Of a stretch of 64,000 bases of DNA, positions 1 to 9,877 are shown in pieces. Within the stretch, counting starts at the first letter, position 1; the number at the start of each line of letters is the position of its first letter. The DNA is taken from NCBI RefSeq assembly GCF_002549775.1, contig NZ_NMTR01000009.1:1-64000 (forward strand), read 5' to 3'. The translations under genes and the position numbers were made by a program. This DNA is from Faecalibacterium langellae. Its GTDB lineage: Bacteria; Bacillota; Clostridia; Oscillospirales; Ruminococcaceae. The notes beneath the pieces were generated by a model. That model searched no databases and had not been told where the DNA came from. It was given only the letters and a program-made list of their open reading frames with translations.

Positions 1-192
1 GCCGGGTCGTGGGCTTATGCGGTATTAGCAGTCGTTTCCAACTGTTGTCCCCCTCTTTGAGGCAGGTTCCTCACGCGTTACTCACCCGTTCGCCACTCGC
101 TCGAGAAAGCAAGCTCTCTCTTGCTCGTTCGACTTGCATGTGTTAGGCGCGCCGCCAGCGTTCGTCCTGAGCCAGGATCAAACTCTTTATAA
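1..192 (-). rRNA. 16S ribosomal RNA, 5' end only
   Basis: The complement contains the universal 16S start AGAGTTTGATCCTGGCTCAG (175-186 and onward on the minus strand), followed by a GCGGCGCGCC block and a CGAGCGAGTGGCGAACGGG block that I recognise from Faecalibacterium. Only about 190 bases of the gene lie in the window; it continues to the left. The exact 5' end is estimated from the usual distance to AGAGTTTG. Confidence 0.97.
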
Positions 193-386
193 ATGATATT
201 TATCACTTAAAAGTGTTAAATCTTGTTTCGCTCAGCACGCAATCGCTTGCGTCCTGTGTGAATTACTTTGTTTGGAATTGTTTAACGTGTTTTTCCAACA
301 CGAAAATAGGTTCCGTTACAAGTTTTTCGATATTGTTCAATTTTCAAGGTCCTGTGCGCCTCAGCCTTTCGGCTGACGACCTGTTT

Positions 387-415
387 ATTTTACCACCGAA
401 GTGGTTTTTTGTCAA
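387..415 (-). promoter_or_regulatory. rRNA promoter, proximal
   Basis: On the minus strand TTGACA (410-415) and TAAAAT (387-392) are separated by 17 bp, pointing at the 16S gene. It is the nearer of two tandem promoters, the usual layout of rRNA operons. Confidence 0.7.
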
Positions 416-570
416 GTCTTTTTTTCGAAGCTTTTGAACTTTCTGAACTTGAATCATCTTGAAGTTTCTCGGCGCTAACCGGCCTTTCTTGACGTTCATT
501 GGTTCTTTTCAAGGGCTTCGTGCTGAACTTGAAGAAGTCGTTCTTTTCGCTCAGCGCTTGGCGCTCAAGT

Positions 571-599
571 ATAATACCACACCCCGCCCCTCCTGTCAA
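571..599 (-). promoter_or_regulatory. rRNA promoter, distal
   Basis: Minus-strand TTGACA (594-599), 17-bp spacer, TATTAT (571-576). The 190-780 stretch otherwise holds the untranslated rRNA leader and the short region before coaX. I see no gene in it. Confidence 0.75.
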
Positions 600-788
600 C
601 ACTTTTTGACAACTTTTTTCTAAGTTTTTCGTTTTCTTCTTTTTGTGAGCCAAAACCGGCAGAAGCCCACTGCGCCAGCACCGCCTGCGGCGGCGCTGGC
701 GCGCCCCGGTTCCTCTCTTGCAGATTGCCGCCGGGTGCGCTATTATATAATATATACATTATATGCACCGTCAGGAGGAGCTTTGGTT

Positions 789-1565
789 ATGATCCTTACC
801 GTCAACATCGGCAACACACACATCACAGTGGGCGGCTATGAACAGGACACTCTCCGGTTCTGCGGACGGCTCCACACCGACCCTGCCGCCACCATCGACG
901 AATACGCCATCCGGCTGGTGAACCTGCTTTCTCTGCATGGTGCGTCTCCGGCACAGATCGAAGGCGGCATTCTGGGCAGCGTGGTCCCGGCCATGAGCGG
1001 CCGTGTGCTGGCCGCGCTGCGCATCCTGTGCAACACCCGCATCCTGACCGTCGGGCCCGGGCTGAAAAGCGGCATCAAGCTGCGGCTGGACAACCCCGCC
1101 CAGCTGGGCGCAGAGCTGCTCTGCGGTGCCGTGGCAGCGCTGGCCGAGTGCAGCGGGCCGCTGGTGGTCATCTCGGCCGATACGGCCATCTCGATGATGG
1201 CCGTCAATGATAAACAGGAACTGGTGGGCGGCGTGATCCTGCCCGGGCCGCAGCTGTCGCTGAATGCACTGGTGAAGAACACCGCCCAGCTGCCGCAGAT
1301 CGACCTGGCCGCCAAGGCACCGGAGTCCATCCTGGGCAAGAGCACCTCGGCCTGCCTGCAGAATGGCTTCGTGCTGGGCACGGCCAGCCAGCTGGATGGT
1401 CTGGCTGCGCGCTTTTGCGCCGAGCTGGGGCCGCAGACAGCCTTCTATGCCACCGGCAATCTGCCGCTGGCCATCCGGGACGCCTGCCGCACGCCCATCC
1501 GCTACCGGGAGACGCTGATCACGGACGGGTTGTACCGCATCTGGCTGAAAAACAAAAAAGGATGA
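789..1565 (+). CDS. coaX: CoaX-like protein (type III pantothenate kinase family), possibly inactive
   Basis: 258 aa, starting at the ATG eight bases after AGGAGGAG. The fold is recognisable: IGNTH phosphate loop at the N-terminus, GPGLKSGI, DNPAQLGAELL, GGVILPG, LGKST and a TDGLYRIW end, the order seen in type III pantothenate kinases, which phosphorylate pantothenate in the first step of CoA synthesis. Three acidic residues I expect from the family are changed: DxGNT reads NIGNT (Asn6), GADR reads GAEL, and the DFGTATT segment reads ISADTAIS. It may therefore be a divergent or catalytically dead paralogue. It is a single gene ending at a strong hairpin, transcribed away from the rRNA operon. 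Family placement is secure; activity is not. Confidence 0.8.
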   Translation: MILTVNIGNTHITVGGYEQDTLRFCGRLHTDPAATIDEYAIRLVNLLSLHGASPAQIEGGILGSVVPAMSGRVLAALRILCNTRILTVGPGLKSGIKLRLDNPAQLGAELLCGAVAALAECSGPLVVISADTAISMMAVNDKQELVGGVILPGPQLSLNALVKNTAQLPQIDLAAKAPESILGKSTSACLQNGFVLGTASQLDGLAARFCAELGPQTAFYATGNLPLAIRDACRTPIRYRETLITDGLYRIWLKNKKG

Positions 1566-1585
1566 CTCCCCTCCTGGGAGTATAA

Positions 1586-1623
1586 AAGAACCCCCGGCAC
1601 ACTTTCGTGTGCCGGGGGTTCTT
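1586..1623. terminator. Bidirectional terminator between coaX and tRNA-Arg
   Basis: A 17-bp perfect stem (1586-1602 with 1607-1623) around a TTTC loop, A-rich on one side and T-rich on the other. It separates two convergent units. Confidence 0.85.
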
Positions 1624-1699
1624 GGTGCGACCGGGAGGATTCGAACCTCTGGCCTTCCGGGTCGGAGCCGAACGCTCTATCCAGCTGAGCTACGATCGC
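1623..1699 (-). tRNA. tRNA-Arg (anticodon CCG)
   Basis: The minus strand folds as a cloverleaf: 7-bp acceptor stem starting GCGATCG, D arm, anticodon loop CTCCGAC with anticodon CCG, T loop TTCGAAT, and an encoded CCA (1623-1625). The first T-stem pair looks like an A-C mismatch. It reads CGG codons. Confidence 0.93.
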
Positions 1700-1838
1700 A
1701 CATCTTCTGATTCCATCAGTGTAAAGTAGTATAGCACAGCCGCAGAAAAAATGCAAACCCAATTCATCGCCCTGTTTTTCTGCAGTTCCTTTTGTTATAA
1801 TAAAACCAGAGTATTCCCGACAAAAGGAGGAGCGTTTC

Positions 1839-2579
1839 ATGGAACTGTTCACCGCACAGCAGATCCAGAGCCTGAACGAGCTGGAACTGCTGGTCTACCG
1901 CTATATCAACGAGCACCCCAACACGGTGCCCTTCATGCGCATCCGCGAGCTGGCTGCCGAGGCCCACGTTTCCACCACCACGGTGCTGCACTTCTGCAAG
2001 AAGATGGGCTGCGACGGCTACGCGCAGTTCAAATGGAAGCTCAAAGAGCAGGCGGGCACCAACCAGGAGACTCATCTGCCCGACACCCTGAACGAGCTGC
2101 AGAACTTTTTGTGGCGGGTGGGCACGCCGGAGTACGACGCCGCGCTGGACGAAGCCGCCGGGCTCATCGCCCGGGCCGAGCGGGTGTTTCTGGTGGGCAT
2201 CGGCAACTCCGGCAGCATGGCGGAGTATGGCGCACGGTATCTGTCCAATCTGGGCAAGTTTGCCCTCAGCGTCACCGACCCCTTCTACCCGGTGACGGTC
2301 ACGCCCAATGTGACCATGACCGCCGTGCTGCTGTCCGTCTCCGGCGAGACGGCGCAGATTTTGCATCTGGCCCAGCAGTTCAAGGCCCGGGGCTGCAGCC
2401 TGATCGCTATCACCAGCTCGCCCCAGAGCACGCTGGCCAAAATGGCCGACATGACCCTGCCGTATTACACCACTGCCCGCCGGGTGGGCAGCGAGAAATA
2501 CGACCTGACCAGCCAGATGCCCGCACTCTACCTGCTGGAAGCGCTGGCCCACCGGGTGTACAACCGTCTGCTGGAGTGA
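1839..2579 (+). CDS. MurR/RpiR family transcriptional regulator
   Basis: 246 aa, after AGGAGG with good spacing. The N-terminal ~75 residues form an RpiR-type helix-turn-helix (MRIRELAAEAHVSTTTVLHFCKKMGCDGYAQFK). Residues ~110-240 form a SIS sugar-isomerase domain (VFLVGIGNSGSMAEYGARY, then LLSVSGETAQILHLAQQFKARG), which binds phosphosugars. A -10 TATAAT lies at 1796-1801. It stands just upstream of, and in line with, a beta-glucoside PTS permease and a GH1 phospho-glucosidase with their own promoter, so it most likely controls them in response to the phosphorylated sugar. Whether it activates or represses cannot be read from the sequence. Confidence 0.9.
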   Translation: MELFTAQQIQSLNELELLVYRYINEHPNTVPFMRIRELAAEAHVSTTTVLHFCKKMGCDGYAQFKWKLKEQAGTNQETHLPDTLNELQNFLWRVGTPEYDAALDEAAGLIARAERVFLVGIGNSGSMAEYGARYLSNLGKFALSVTDPFYPVTVTPNVTMTAVLLSVSGETAQILHLAQQFKARGCSLIAITSSPQSTLAKMADMTLPYYTTARRVGSEKYDLTSQMPALYLLEALAHRVYNRLLE

Positions 2580-2670
2580 TGCCGGCAGATTGTACAGTTG
2601 TTTGTATCCATCTGGCAAAAAAACAAGCTGTTTTTTCTCCGTATCCTTTGTTTTTTGCGACAGAAAAGCC

Positions 2671-2700
2671 CTGACAAAGCGCGGTCCTCTCCGGTATAAT
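2671..2700 (+). promoter_or_regulatory. Promoter of the beta-glucoside PTS operon
   Basis: CTGACA (2671-2676), 18-bp spacer, perfect TATAAT (2695-2700), 46 bp before the EIIBC start. It separates the regulator gene from the transport operon. Confidence 0.75.
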
Positions 2701-2746
2701 GAAGCCACAAGGAACCCCCTGTATACGATGAAAAGGAGAGAACATC

Positions 2747-4135
2747 ATGGCAACCACGATCCGCGATTACCCCAAGCTTGCCGCCGACATTTGCGACGCC
2801 GTCGGCAAGGACAACATCATCAGTGCGGCCCACTGTGCCACCCGCCTGCGCCTGGTGCTGAAGGAGACTCCCTCTGCCGAAGTGACCCAGCGCATCTCTG
2901 AGATGCCCGCCGTCATCAAGGTGATGGAGAGCGGCGGCCAGTATCAGGTGGTCATCGGCACCCACGCCAAGGACGTTTACGAAGCCCTGGCCCAGCTGCT
3001 GGACCTGGACGAGAACGCCGCCGACGCCCCGCAGACCAAACAGGGCATCGGCAGCCGCATCATTGCCACCATGTCCGCCGTGTTTGCCCCCTTCGTGTAC
3101 ATTCTGGCGGCGGCAGGTCTGGTGCAGGGCGCGCTGATCATCATCACCCACTTTGCGCCCGCCTTTGCCGAGACCGGTACATACTCGGTGCTCAGCTTCA
3201 TCAGCTGGACGCCCTTCACCTTCCTGCCGGTGATGATCGCCGTCACCGCCTCCAAGCACTTCAAGTGCAACACCTTCATCGCCATGTGGTGCTGTCTGGC
3301 ACTGGTCAACTCCGACTGGGGTGCCATCGCGGCCCGCATCGCTTCCGGTGAGACGGTCAAGTTCCTGGCCTTCCCCATGAGCCAGACCACCTACACCTCC
3401 ACCGTTCTGCCCCCGCTGTTCCTCGTGCTGGTGCTGAGCTATCTGGAGCGCTGGCTGAACAAGCACCTGCCCGACATCATCAAGGCTCTGGCTGTGCCCT
3501 TCATCTGCACCGTCATCATGGTGCCCCTGACCATTCTGGTCATCGGACCGGTCTCTGACATGCTGGCCACCGGCATCGCCAACGCCTACAACTTCCTCGT
3601 CAACACCGTCCCCGCACTGGCTGCCATTCTGGTGGGCGGCATCTGGCAGGTGTTCGTCATCTTCGGCGTGCACTGGGGCGTCACCCCGATGTGCCTGGCC
3701 AACTTCGCAAACTACGGCTGCGATTCCTTCCAGGCCTTCCAGACCTGCGCCGTCATTGCACAGGCCGCTGCCTGCTTCGGCGTGTTCCTCAAGACCAGGA
3801 AGGCTGACATCAAGAACGTGTCTCTGTCCGCTGGCCTGACCGGCATCTTCGGCATCACCGAGCCCGCCATCTACGGCGTGACCCTGCGCCTGAAGAAACC
3901 CTTTGTCTGCGGCTGCGTGGGCGGCGCCATCGGTGCCCTCATCATCAGCTTCTTCAACACCAAGTACTACGTCTACGCCGGTCTGCCCGGCCTGCTGACC
4001 ACCGTCAATGCCATGAGCGACGCAAACCCGTCCTCCTTCACCGGCATGATGATCGGTGTGCTGGCGACCATCATCGTCACCATCATTCTGGTGCAGATCG
4101 TGGGCTGCGACGAAAAGGGACCCAAAAACAACTGA
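2747..4135 (+). CDS. PTS beta-glucoside-type EIIBC permease
   Basis: 462 aa. Residues 1-~85 form an EIIB domain with the phosphorylated cysteine in SAAHCATRLRLVL (Cys30). Residues ~105-455 form a multi-spanning EIIC channel (IYGVTLRLKKPFV, GITEPAIYG motif). It would import and phosphorylate a beta-glucoside. No EIIA domain is attached or encoded nearby, so phosphate must come from an EIIA elsewhere. The GH1 phospho-glucosidase follows after 25 bp, making a two-gene operon. Exact sugar unknown; cellobiose or aryl-beta-glucosides are typical for this subfamily. Confidence 0.93.
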   Translation: MATTIRDYPKLAADICDAVGKDNIISAAHCATRLRLVLKETPSAEVTQRISEMPAVIKVMESGGQYQVVIGTHAKDVYEALAQLLDLDENAADAPQTKQGIGSRIIATMSAVFAPFVYILAAAGLVQGALIIITHFAPAFAETGTYSVLSFISWTPFTFLPVMIAVTASKHFKCNTFIAMWCCLALVNSDWGAIAARIASGETVKFLAFPMSQTTYTSTVLPPLFLVLVLSYLERWLNKHLPDIIKALAVPFICTVIMVPLTILVIGPVSDMLATGIANAYNFLVNTVPALAAILVGGIWQVFVIFGVHWGVTPMCLANFANYGCDSFQAFQTCAVIAQAAACFGVFLKTRKADIKNVSLSAGLTGIFGITEPAIYGVTLRLKKPFVCGCVGGAIGALIISFFNTKYYVYAGLPGLLTTVNAMSDANPSSFTGMMIGVLATIIVTIILVQIVGCDEKGPKNN

Positions 4136-4142
4136 TCCCTGA

Positions 4143-5591
<1,449 letters not shown>

Positions 5592-5610
5592 GTCCATATT
5601 CCGTGAAAAG

Positions 5611-5645
5611 AGCTGCTGCGTTTTGAAAGCGCGGCGGCTTTTTTC
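5611..5645 (+). terminator. Terminator of the beta-glucoside operon
   Basis: A 10-bp GC-rich stem (5611-5620 with 5630-5639, some G-T pairs) followed by a run of T. Confidence 0.75.
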
Positions 5646-5655
5646 GTTTTGCATC

Positions 5656-5683
5656 TTGCAAAAGTTCTGCCGCCCTCTATAAT
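5656..5683 (+). promoter_or_regulatory. Promoter of the MATE gene at 5746
   Basis: TTGCAA (5656-5661), 16-bp spacer, perfect TATAAT (5678-5683). Confidence 0.65.
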
Positions 5684-5745
5684 AGAGCTGTGCCCCGGTG
5701 TGCGCGGGCACGGTCTGGATTTGACTAAAGGATAAGAAAGAGAAT

Positions 5746-7110
5746 ATGAGTTCATCTACCAAAACACTGACCGAAGGCCCGCTGGCAAAGCAGATCTTTC
5801 TGGTCAGCCTGCCGCTGGCCCTCTCCAACCTGCTGCAGGTGCTGTTCAACATGTCGGACGTGGCCGTGGTGGGTCGGTTTGCAGGTTCCACGGCGCTGGG
5901 TGCGGTGGGTTCCACCAGCATCCTCGTCACCTTGTTCACCGGCTTTCTCATCGGGTTGAGCAACGGCATCAATGTGCTGGTGGCCCGCTTTTACGGTGCA
6001 CGGCACGCCCGCGACGTGGAAAAGACGGTGCACTCGGCGGCCATCGTCAGCCTGATCGCAGGCGTGGTGCTGCTGGCCATCGGCCTGCTGGGTTCGCCCT
6101 TCATGCTGCGGCTGCTGAACACGAAAGACGACCTGCTGCCCGGTGCCATCCTCTACCTGCGGGTGTACTTCCTGGGTATGCCGGCGCTGGCGCTCTACAA
6201 CTTCGGCAACGCGGTGTTCAGCGCCATCGGCGACACCAAAAAGCCGCTGCTGTATCTGTCCATCGCGGGTGCGCTGAACATCGCGCTGAACCTGTTCTTC
6301 GTCATCGTGTGCCAGCTGAGCGTGATGGGCGTGGCGCTGGCCAGCGCCATTTCCCAGTGCGTCTCGGCCGGGCTCATCCTGCGGGCGCTGACGAAGGTGC
6401 AGGACTGCTACCGGCTGGACCGCAAAAAGCTGCACCTTGATGCCGCCACCACCAAAAGCATTCTGGGTCTGGGCGTGCCCGCCGGGTTCCAGAACGCCAT
6501 CTTCGCCATTGCGAATCTGTTCATTCAGGCGGGCGTCAACTCCTTCGACTCCCTCATGGTCAAGGGCAACAGTGCCGCCGCCAACGCCGACGCCATGATC
6601 TACGACTGCATGGCGGCCTTCTATATGGCCTGCGCCAGCTTTATGAGCCAGAACTACGGTGCGGGCAAGCCCGACCGTGTGAAGAAAAGCTACTTCATCA
6701 GCCTTGCCTATTCCTTCGGCGTGGGGCTGCTCTTAGGCGGCGGGCTGTTCTTCTTTGGCCGCACCTTCCTTGCCCTGTTCACCACCGAGAGCGCCGTCAT
6801 CGACGCGGGCATGAAGCGCGTGGGCGTCATGGGCTTTGCCTACTGCATCTCGGCCTTCATGGACTGCACCATCGCGGCGTCCCGCGGGCTGGGCAAAACG
6901 GTGGTGCCCACCATCATCGTGATCCTGGGTTCCTGTGTGTTCCGGGTGATCTGGGTGTACACTATCTTCGCCCACTTCCACACCATCCCCTCGCTGTATG
7001 CGCTGTACCCCTGCAGCTGGGCACTGACGGCTCTGGCCGAAATTGCATACTTCGCCCACTGCTACAAAGAGTCCATGAAGATCTTTGAAAAACCGAAGGC
7101 CGCCGTATGA
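5746..7110 (+). CDS. MATE family efflux transporter
   Basis: 454 aa, about twelve hydrophobic segments in two homologous halves, beginning with the typical LAKQIFLVSLPLALSNLLQVLFNMSDVAVVGRFAG. MATE proteins export drugs, metabolites or flavins using a Na+ or H+ gradient. Monocistronic, with its own promoter and a convergent terminator toward the aldo/keto reductase. It is one of three MATE genes in this window (others at 21083 and 34938). Substrate unknown. Confidence 0.9.
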   Translation: MSSSTKTLTEGPLAKQIFLVSLPLALSNLLQVLFNMSDVAVVGRFAGSTALGAVGSTSILVTLFTGFLIGLSNGINVLVARFYGARHARDVEKTVHSAAIVSLIAGVVLLAIGLLGSPFMLRLLNTKDDLLPGAILYLRVYFLGMPALALYNFGNAVFSAIGDTKKPLLYLSIAGALNIALNLFFVIVCQLSVMGVALASAISQCVSAGLILRALTKVQDCYRLDRKKLHLDAATTKSILGLGVPAGFQNAIFAIANLFIQAGVNSFDSLMVKGNSAAANADAMIYDCMAAFYMACASFMSQNYGAGKPDRVKKSYFISLAYSFGVGLLLGGGLFFFGRTFLALFTTESAVIDAGMKRVGVMGFAYCISAFMDCTIAASRGLGKTVVPTIIVILGSCVFRVIWVYTIFAHFHTIPSLYALYPCSWALTALAEIAYFAHCYKESMKIFEKPKAAV

Positions 7111-7202
7111 TTTGAAATAGCCGCCGCGTGCGCTTTGGCTATCTTAGCGGAAATTTTATTTTTTATCTCACGTTTGTCGCGGCCTGCGGGCCGCGACAAA
7201 CA
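7111..7202 (+). repeat. Dispersed AGCGGAAA-box repeat, copy 1
   Basis: Starts right after the MATE stop with GATTTGAAATAGCC. The stem ATAGCC / GGCTAT is followed by TTAGCGGAAA, a T-rich stretch and a hairpin GTTTGTCGCGGCC-TGCG-GGCCGCGACAAAC. It belongs to the family described in the findings. Confidence 0.75.
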
Positions 7203-7224
7203 AATTTTTACAAACAGCGATAAC

Positions 7225-7258
7225 AAAAAGCTCCTGTCCGAACGGACAGGAGCTTTTT
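7225..7258. terminator. Bidirectional terminator
   Basis: A 15-bp perfect stem (7225-7239 with 7244-7258) with A and T runs on both sides, between convergent genes. Confidence 0.88.
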
Positions 7259-7267
7259 GCTTTATCC

Positions 7268-8293
7268 TTAAACTTTCACTTCGCCCGCCAGCACCCGCTT
7301 GTAGTCCTCGTAGTTGCGGGCCAGCAGGGCGGGCGTATCCAGTCCATAGGGGCACTTGGCTTTGCACTGGTTGCAGTGCAGGCAGCTCTCGATCTTTTTC
7401 ATCTTGGCCTGCCCTGCGGGGCTGAGGTGCTCGGCCGAGGGCGAACGCCGCAGCAGCAGGCTCATGCGGGCACAGTTGTTGATCTCGATGCCCGCCGGGC
7501 AGGGCATGCAGTAGCCGCAGCCCCGGCAGAACTCGCCGCACAGCTCGGCGCGGTCGTGGTCGATGACGGCGCGGATGGCGTCGGTCATGCGGGGCGGGTT
7601 GTCAATGTAAGAGAGGAACTCGTCCAGCTCTTTTTCGCGCTGCACGCCCCAGATGGGCAGCACGCCGTCGTACTGGGCTTCAAAGGCGTAGGCGGCGGCG
7701 CTGTTGGTGATGAGTCCGCCGGAAAGGCCCTTCATGGCGATAAAGCCCATGTTGGCGGCCTTGCACTTATTCACCAGTTCCAGCTCCTGCTCGCCGGAGA
7801 TATAGCTAAAGGGGAACTGCAGCGTCTCGTACAGGCCGCTGTCAATGGCCTCGTGGGCCACCGCCAGACGGTGGTTCGTGATGCCGATGTGCCGGATCAT
7901 GCCTTTGGCTTTGGCCTCCTGTGCGGCCTCGTAGAGGCCGGAGCCGTCGCCGGGCTTCGGGCAGAAGGCCGGGTTGTGGAACTGGTAAAGGTCGATGTAG
8001 TCGGTGCGCAGGTTGGCAAGCGAAGTGTGCAGGTCTTTCCAGAAGTCCTCAGCGTTCTGCGCCGCCGTCTTGGTGGCGATGTACACCTCCGTGCGGATGC
8101 CGTCAAAGGCTTCGCCCAGCTTCACCTCACTGTCGGTGTAGGCGCGGGCGGTGTCGAAAAAGCGGATGCCTGCCTTGTAGGCCTTGCGGGCCAGATAGAC
8201 GGCGTTCTCCTGCGAGATGCGCTGGATGGGCAGTGCGCCGAAGCCGTTTTTGTTCACCGTGATGCCGGTGCTTCCAAGGGTGACCATATCCAT
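7268..8293 (-). CDS. Aldo/keto reductase with C-terminal 4Fe-4S ferredoxin domain
   Basis: 341 aa from the ATG preceded by GGAGG (8293); longer upstream reading lacks a ribosome site. The AKR barrel shows the tetrad Asp47, Tyr52 (FFDTARAYTDSE), Lys75 (IATKTA) and His106 (QFHNP). The C-terminal ~90 residues carry two cysteine clusters, CRGCGYCMPCP and CLHCNQCKAKCP, typical of two [4Fe-4S] clusters. Such proteins are common in anaerobes and presumably couple NAD(P)H and ferredoxin-type electrons. Substrate unknown. Confidence 0.92.
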   Translation of the reverse strand: MDMVTLGSTGITVNKNGFGALPIQRISQENAVYLARKAYKAGIRFFDTARAYTDSEVKLGEAFDGIRTEVYIATKTAAQNAEDFWKDLHTSLANLRTDYIDLYQFHNPAFCPKPGDGSGLYEAAQEAKAKGMIRHIGITNHRLAVAHEAIDSGLYETLQFPFSYISGEQELELVNKCKAANMGFIAMKGLSGGLITNSAAAYAFEAQYDGVLPIWGVQREKELDEFLSYIDNPPRMTDAIRAVIDHDRAELCGEFCRGCGYCMPCPAGIEINNCARMSLLLRRSPSAEHLSPAGQAKMKKIESCLHCNQCKAKCPYGLDTPALLARNYEDYKRVLAGEVKV

Positions 8294-8489
8294 AGCTGTT
8301 TCCTCCACTCGTGGGTGCAAAATACTCTCTTTTTTCATTATAAAACGAACCTTTTCGCCGCGCAAGGCATTAGCTGCCGCAAACCCTCTCAGTCGCAGCG
8401 TTCGCTGCGCCTGCTCTCTCAAAGGGCGAGCTTTTCAAGCGGCGACGGGCGGCACATCATTTCCCGGTTTGAGCCCTTCTCGTGAAAAA

Positions 8490-8588
8490 ACAACACCGGA
8501 AAATCCGCAGATTTTCCGGTGTTGTAAAAATAAAAATAATTTTTCCGCTGATATTGCCAAAGCGCACGCGTCGGCAATTCTAAATCAT
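8490..8588 (-). repeat. Dispersed AGCGGAAA-box repeat, copy 2
   Basis: On the minus strand, directly after the stop of the 8589-9611 gene: stem ATTGCC / GGCAAT, ATCAGCGGAAA, TTATTTTTATTTTT, then a terminator hairpin AACACCGGAAAATC-TGCG-GATTTTCCGGTGTT with T tail. The rest of the 8294-8490 gap (before the reductase) shows no gene. Confidence 0.78.
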
Positions 8589-9611
8589 TTACTGATAATC
8601 ATGGTTGAGGAACATGGCCTTGATGACCACCACTTCGTCGTACTCCTCCTGCTCCACCTGCACATCGGCGTTCAGGGACTGCAGGCGCTTTTCCACGGCG
8701 GCAAGGGCTTCCGGCACGGTGGCGGCACGGCCCTCCTCAATGGCGTCGGTCATCTGCTTGAGCACGATGGGGTGGGCGTAATAACTTGCCACCGGGAAGG
8801 CACCGCCCGGGTAGTGCTTGACATACTCGGCCATGGCGGCTTCGGCCTTGTCGGCCCGCTTCATGATGGCGCTGTGGTTGTTGCGGGCCGTGGGCAGCAT
8901 GTTGTAGCTGGAGAACAGGAAGATGGCCGCAAAGCCGAACAGCGCAAAGTAGATGCCATAACTGCCGGTGTGGCTGGTGATGGCATACAGGCCATAGGCT
9001 GCTGACAAAATACCGAAGATGAAGATGGCCAGTGCCACATAGCGGTACACCGGCTTGCTCTGCAGCTGGGCGCGCTTGCGGCGCTCGGCGGCGCTGAGCT
9101 CGTCGGAAAGTTCGGGCTTTGCCTCCAGATACTCCTTCGCCTTGCGCAGCTGGGTGATGCTGTGGCGGGCTTCGTCGGTCAGCTCACTTTCCGGCAGCTT
9201 GCGGGCCGCCTTTTCGGCTGCCTTTTTCTCCAGGGCCTGCGCACCGGCCTCGCTCAGCAGCGGGATCTGCGGCTGTTCCTTTGCCAGCACTTCCAGCAGC
9301 TTGTCCACATCGCGCTCATCCTTGAAGTTGCACTGCTTCTGCTTGCCGCCGTCGTACTCTACCACCAGGTAGGCCATGGAGGCGAACATGCCTTTGCCGC
9401 TGAAGCCGCCGGAGCTCATGGCCACCCGCTTGAACACGCGGGAAATGCTGCCGTAGGGCAGGTAATATCGGCGGTCAATGTAAAAGCTGTTGAGGTACAG
9501 TGCCTTTTTGCCGACGCCACAGGGGCCGATCTTGCGGCAGGACTTTTTGTCCTCCACCAGCTCCTGTTTGTCCAGTTTTGCCATGCCCAGCTGTGCAGGT
9601 TTGAAAATCAT
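8589..9611 (-). CDS. Unknown membrane-anchored protein
   Basis: 340 aa; I do not recognise the family. Residues 1-~120 are soluble with a basic, aromatic-rich start (ALYLNSFYIDRRYYLPYGSISRVFKR) that resembles small beta-rich PH-like folds. Residues ~125-185 are charged and helical (EKKAAEKAARKLPESEL). Two membrane spans follow at ~190-232 (YVALAIFIFGILSAAYGLYAI and IYFALFGFAAIFLFSSY). The last ~100 residues are a charged helical tail. AAGGGA ribosome site. It stands alone upstream of the reductase with a repeat-borne terminator after it. Function unknown. Confidence 0.7.
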   Translation of the reverse strand: MIFKPAQLGMAKLDKQELVEDKKSCRKIGPCGVGKKALYLNSFYIDRRYYLPYGSISRVFKRVAMSSGGFSGKGMFASMAYLVVEYDGGKQKQCNFKDERDVDKLLEVLAKEQPQIPLLSEAGAQALEKKAAEKAARKLPESELTDEARHSITQLRKAKEYLEAKPELSDELSAAERRKRAQLQSKPVYRYVALAIFIFGILSAAYGLYAITSHTGSYGIYFALFGFAAIFLFSSYNMLPTARNNHSAIMKRADKAEAAMAEYVKHYPGGAFPVASYYAHPIVLKQMTDAIEEGRAATVPEALAAVEKRLQSLNADVQVEQEEYDEVVVIKAMFLNHDYQ

Positions 9612-9805
9612 GGAAGTTCCCTTCTTTACTGTTATTTCTGCTGTGCCGCACCGGCTGCCAAGGCAGCTGCAGCGGCGGGCCTGCGGGCGGTATTACCGCC
9701 GCCAGCCCTATAAAAATTGCCAGTTCTATTTTCGCACTGCCGGCACTGAAATGCAACCCCTTCTGCTGCTAAGATTTGCACAAAAGGTTTGTTGGTTATG
9801 CCAAA

Positions 9806-9842
9806 ACACCCCCGTCACTGCGGGGTGCAGCGGCGGGGGTGT
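9806..9842 (-). terminator. Hairpin after cstA copy 1
   Basis: ACACCCCCG (9806-9814) pairs with CGGGGGTGT (9834-9842); the minus-strand tail has only a short T run. Probable terminator. Confidence 0.5.
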
Positions 9843-9877
9843 CAGAATTCAAGGCTTATGCGGTGCGGCAGACATCC

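Noticed and set aside
8440-8470. A further CATCAT hairpin unit (CGGCACATCATTTCCCGG)
   Set aside because: Only one spacer and no second hairpin; may be a relic, not enough to call.
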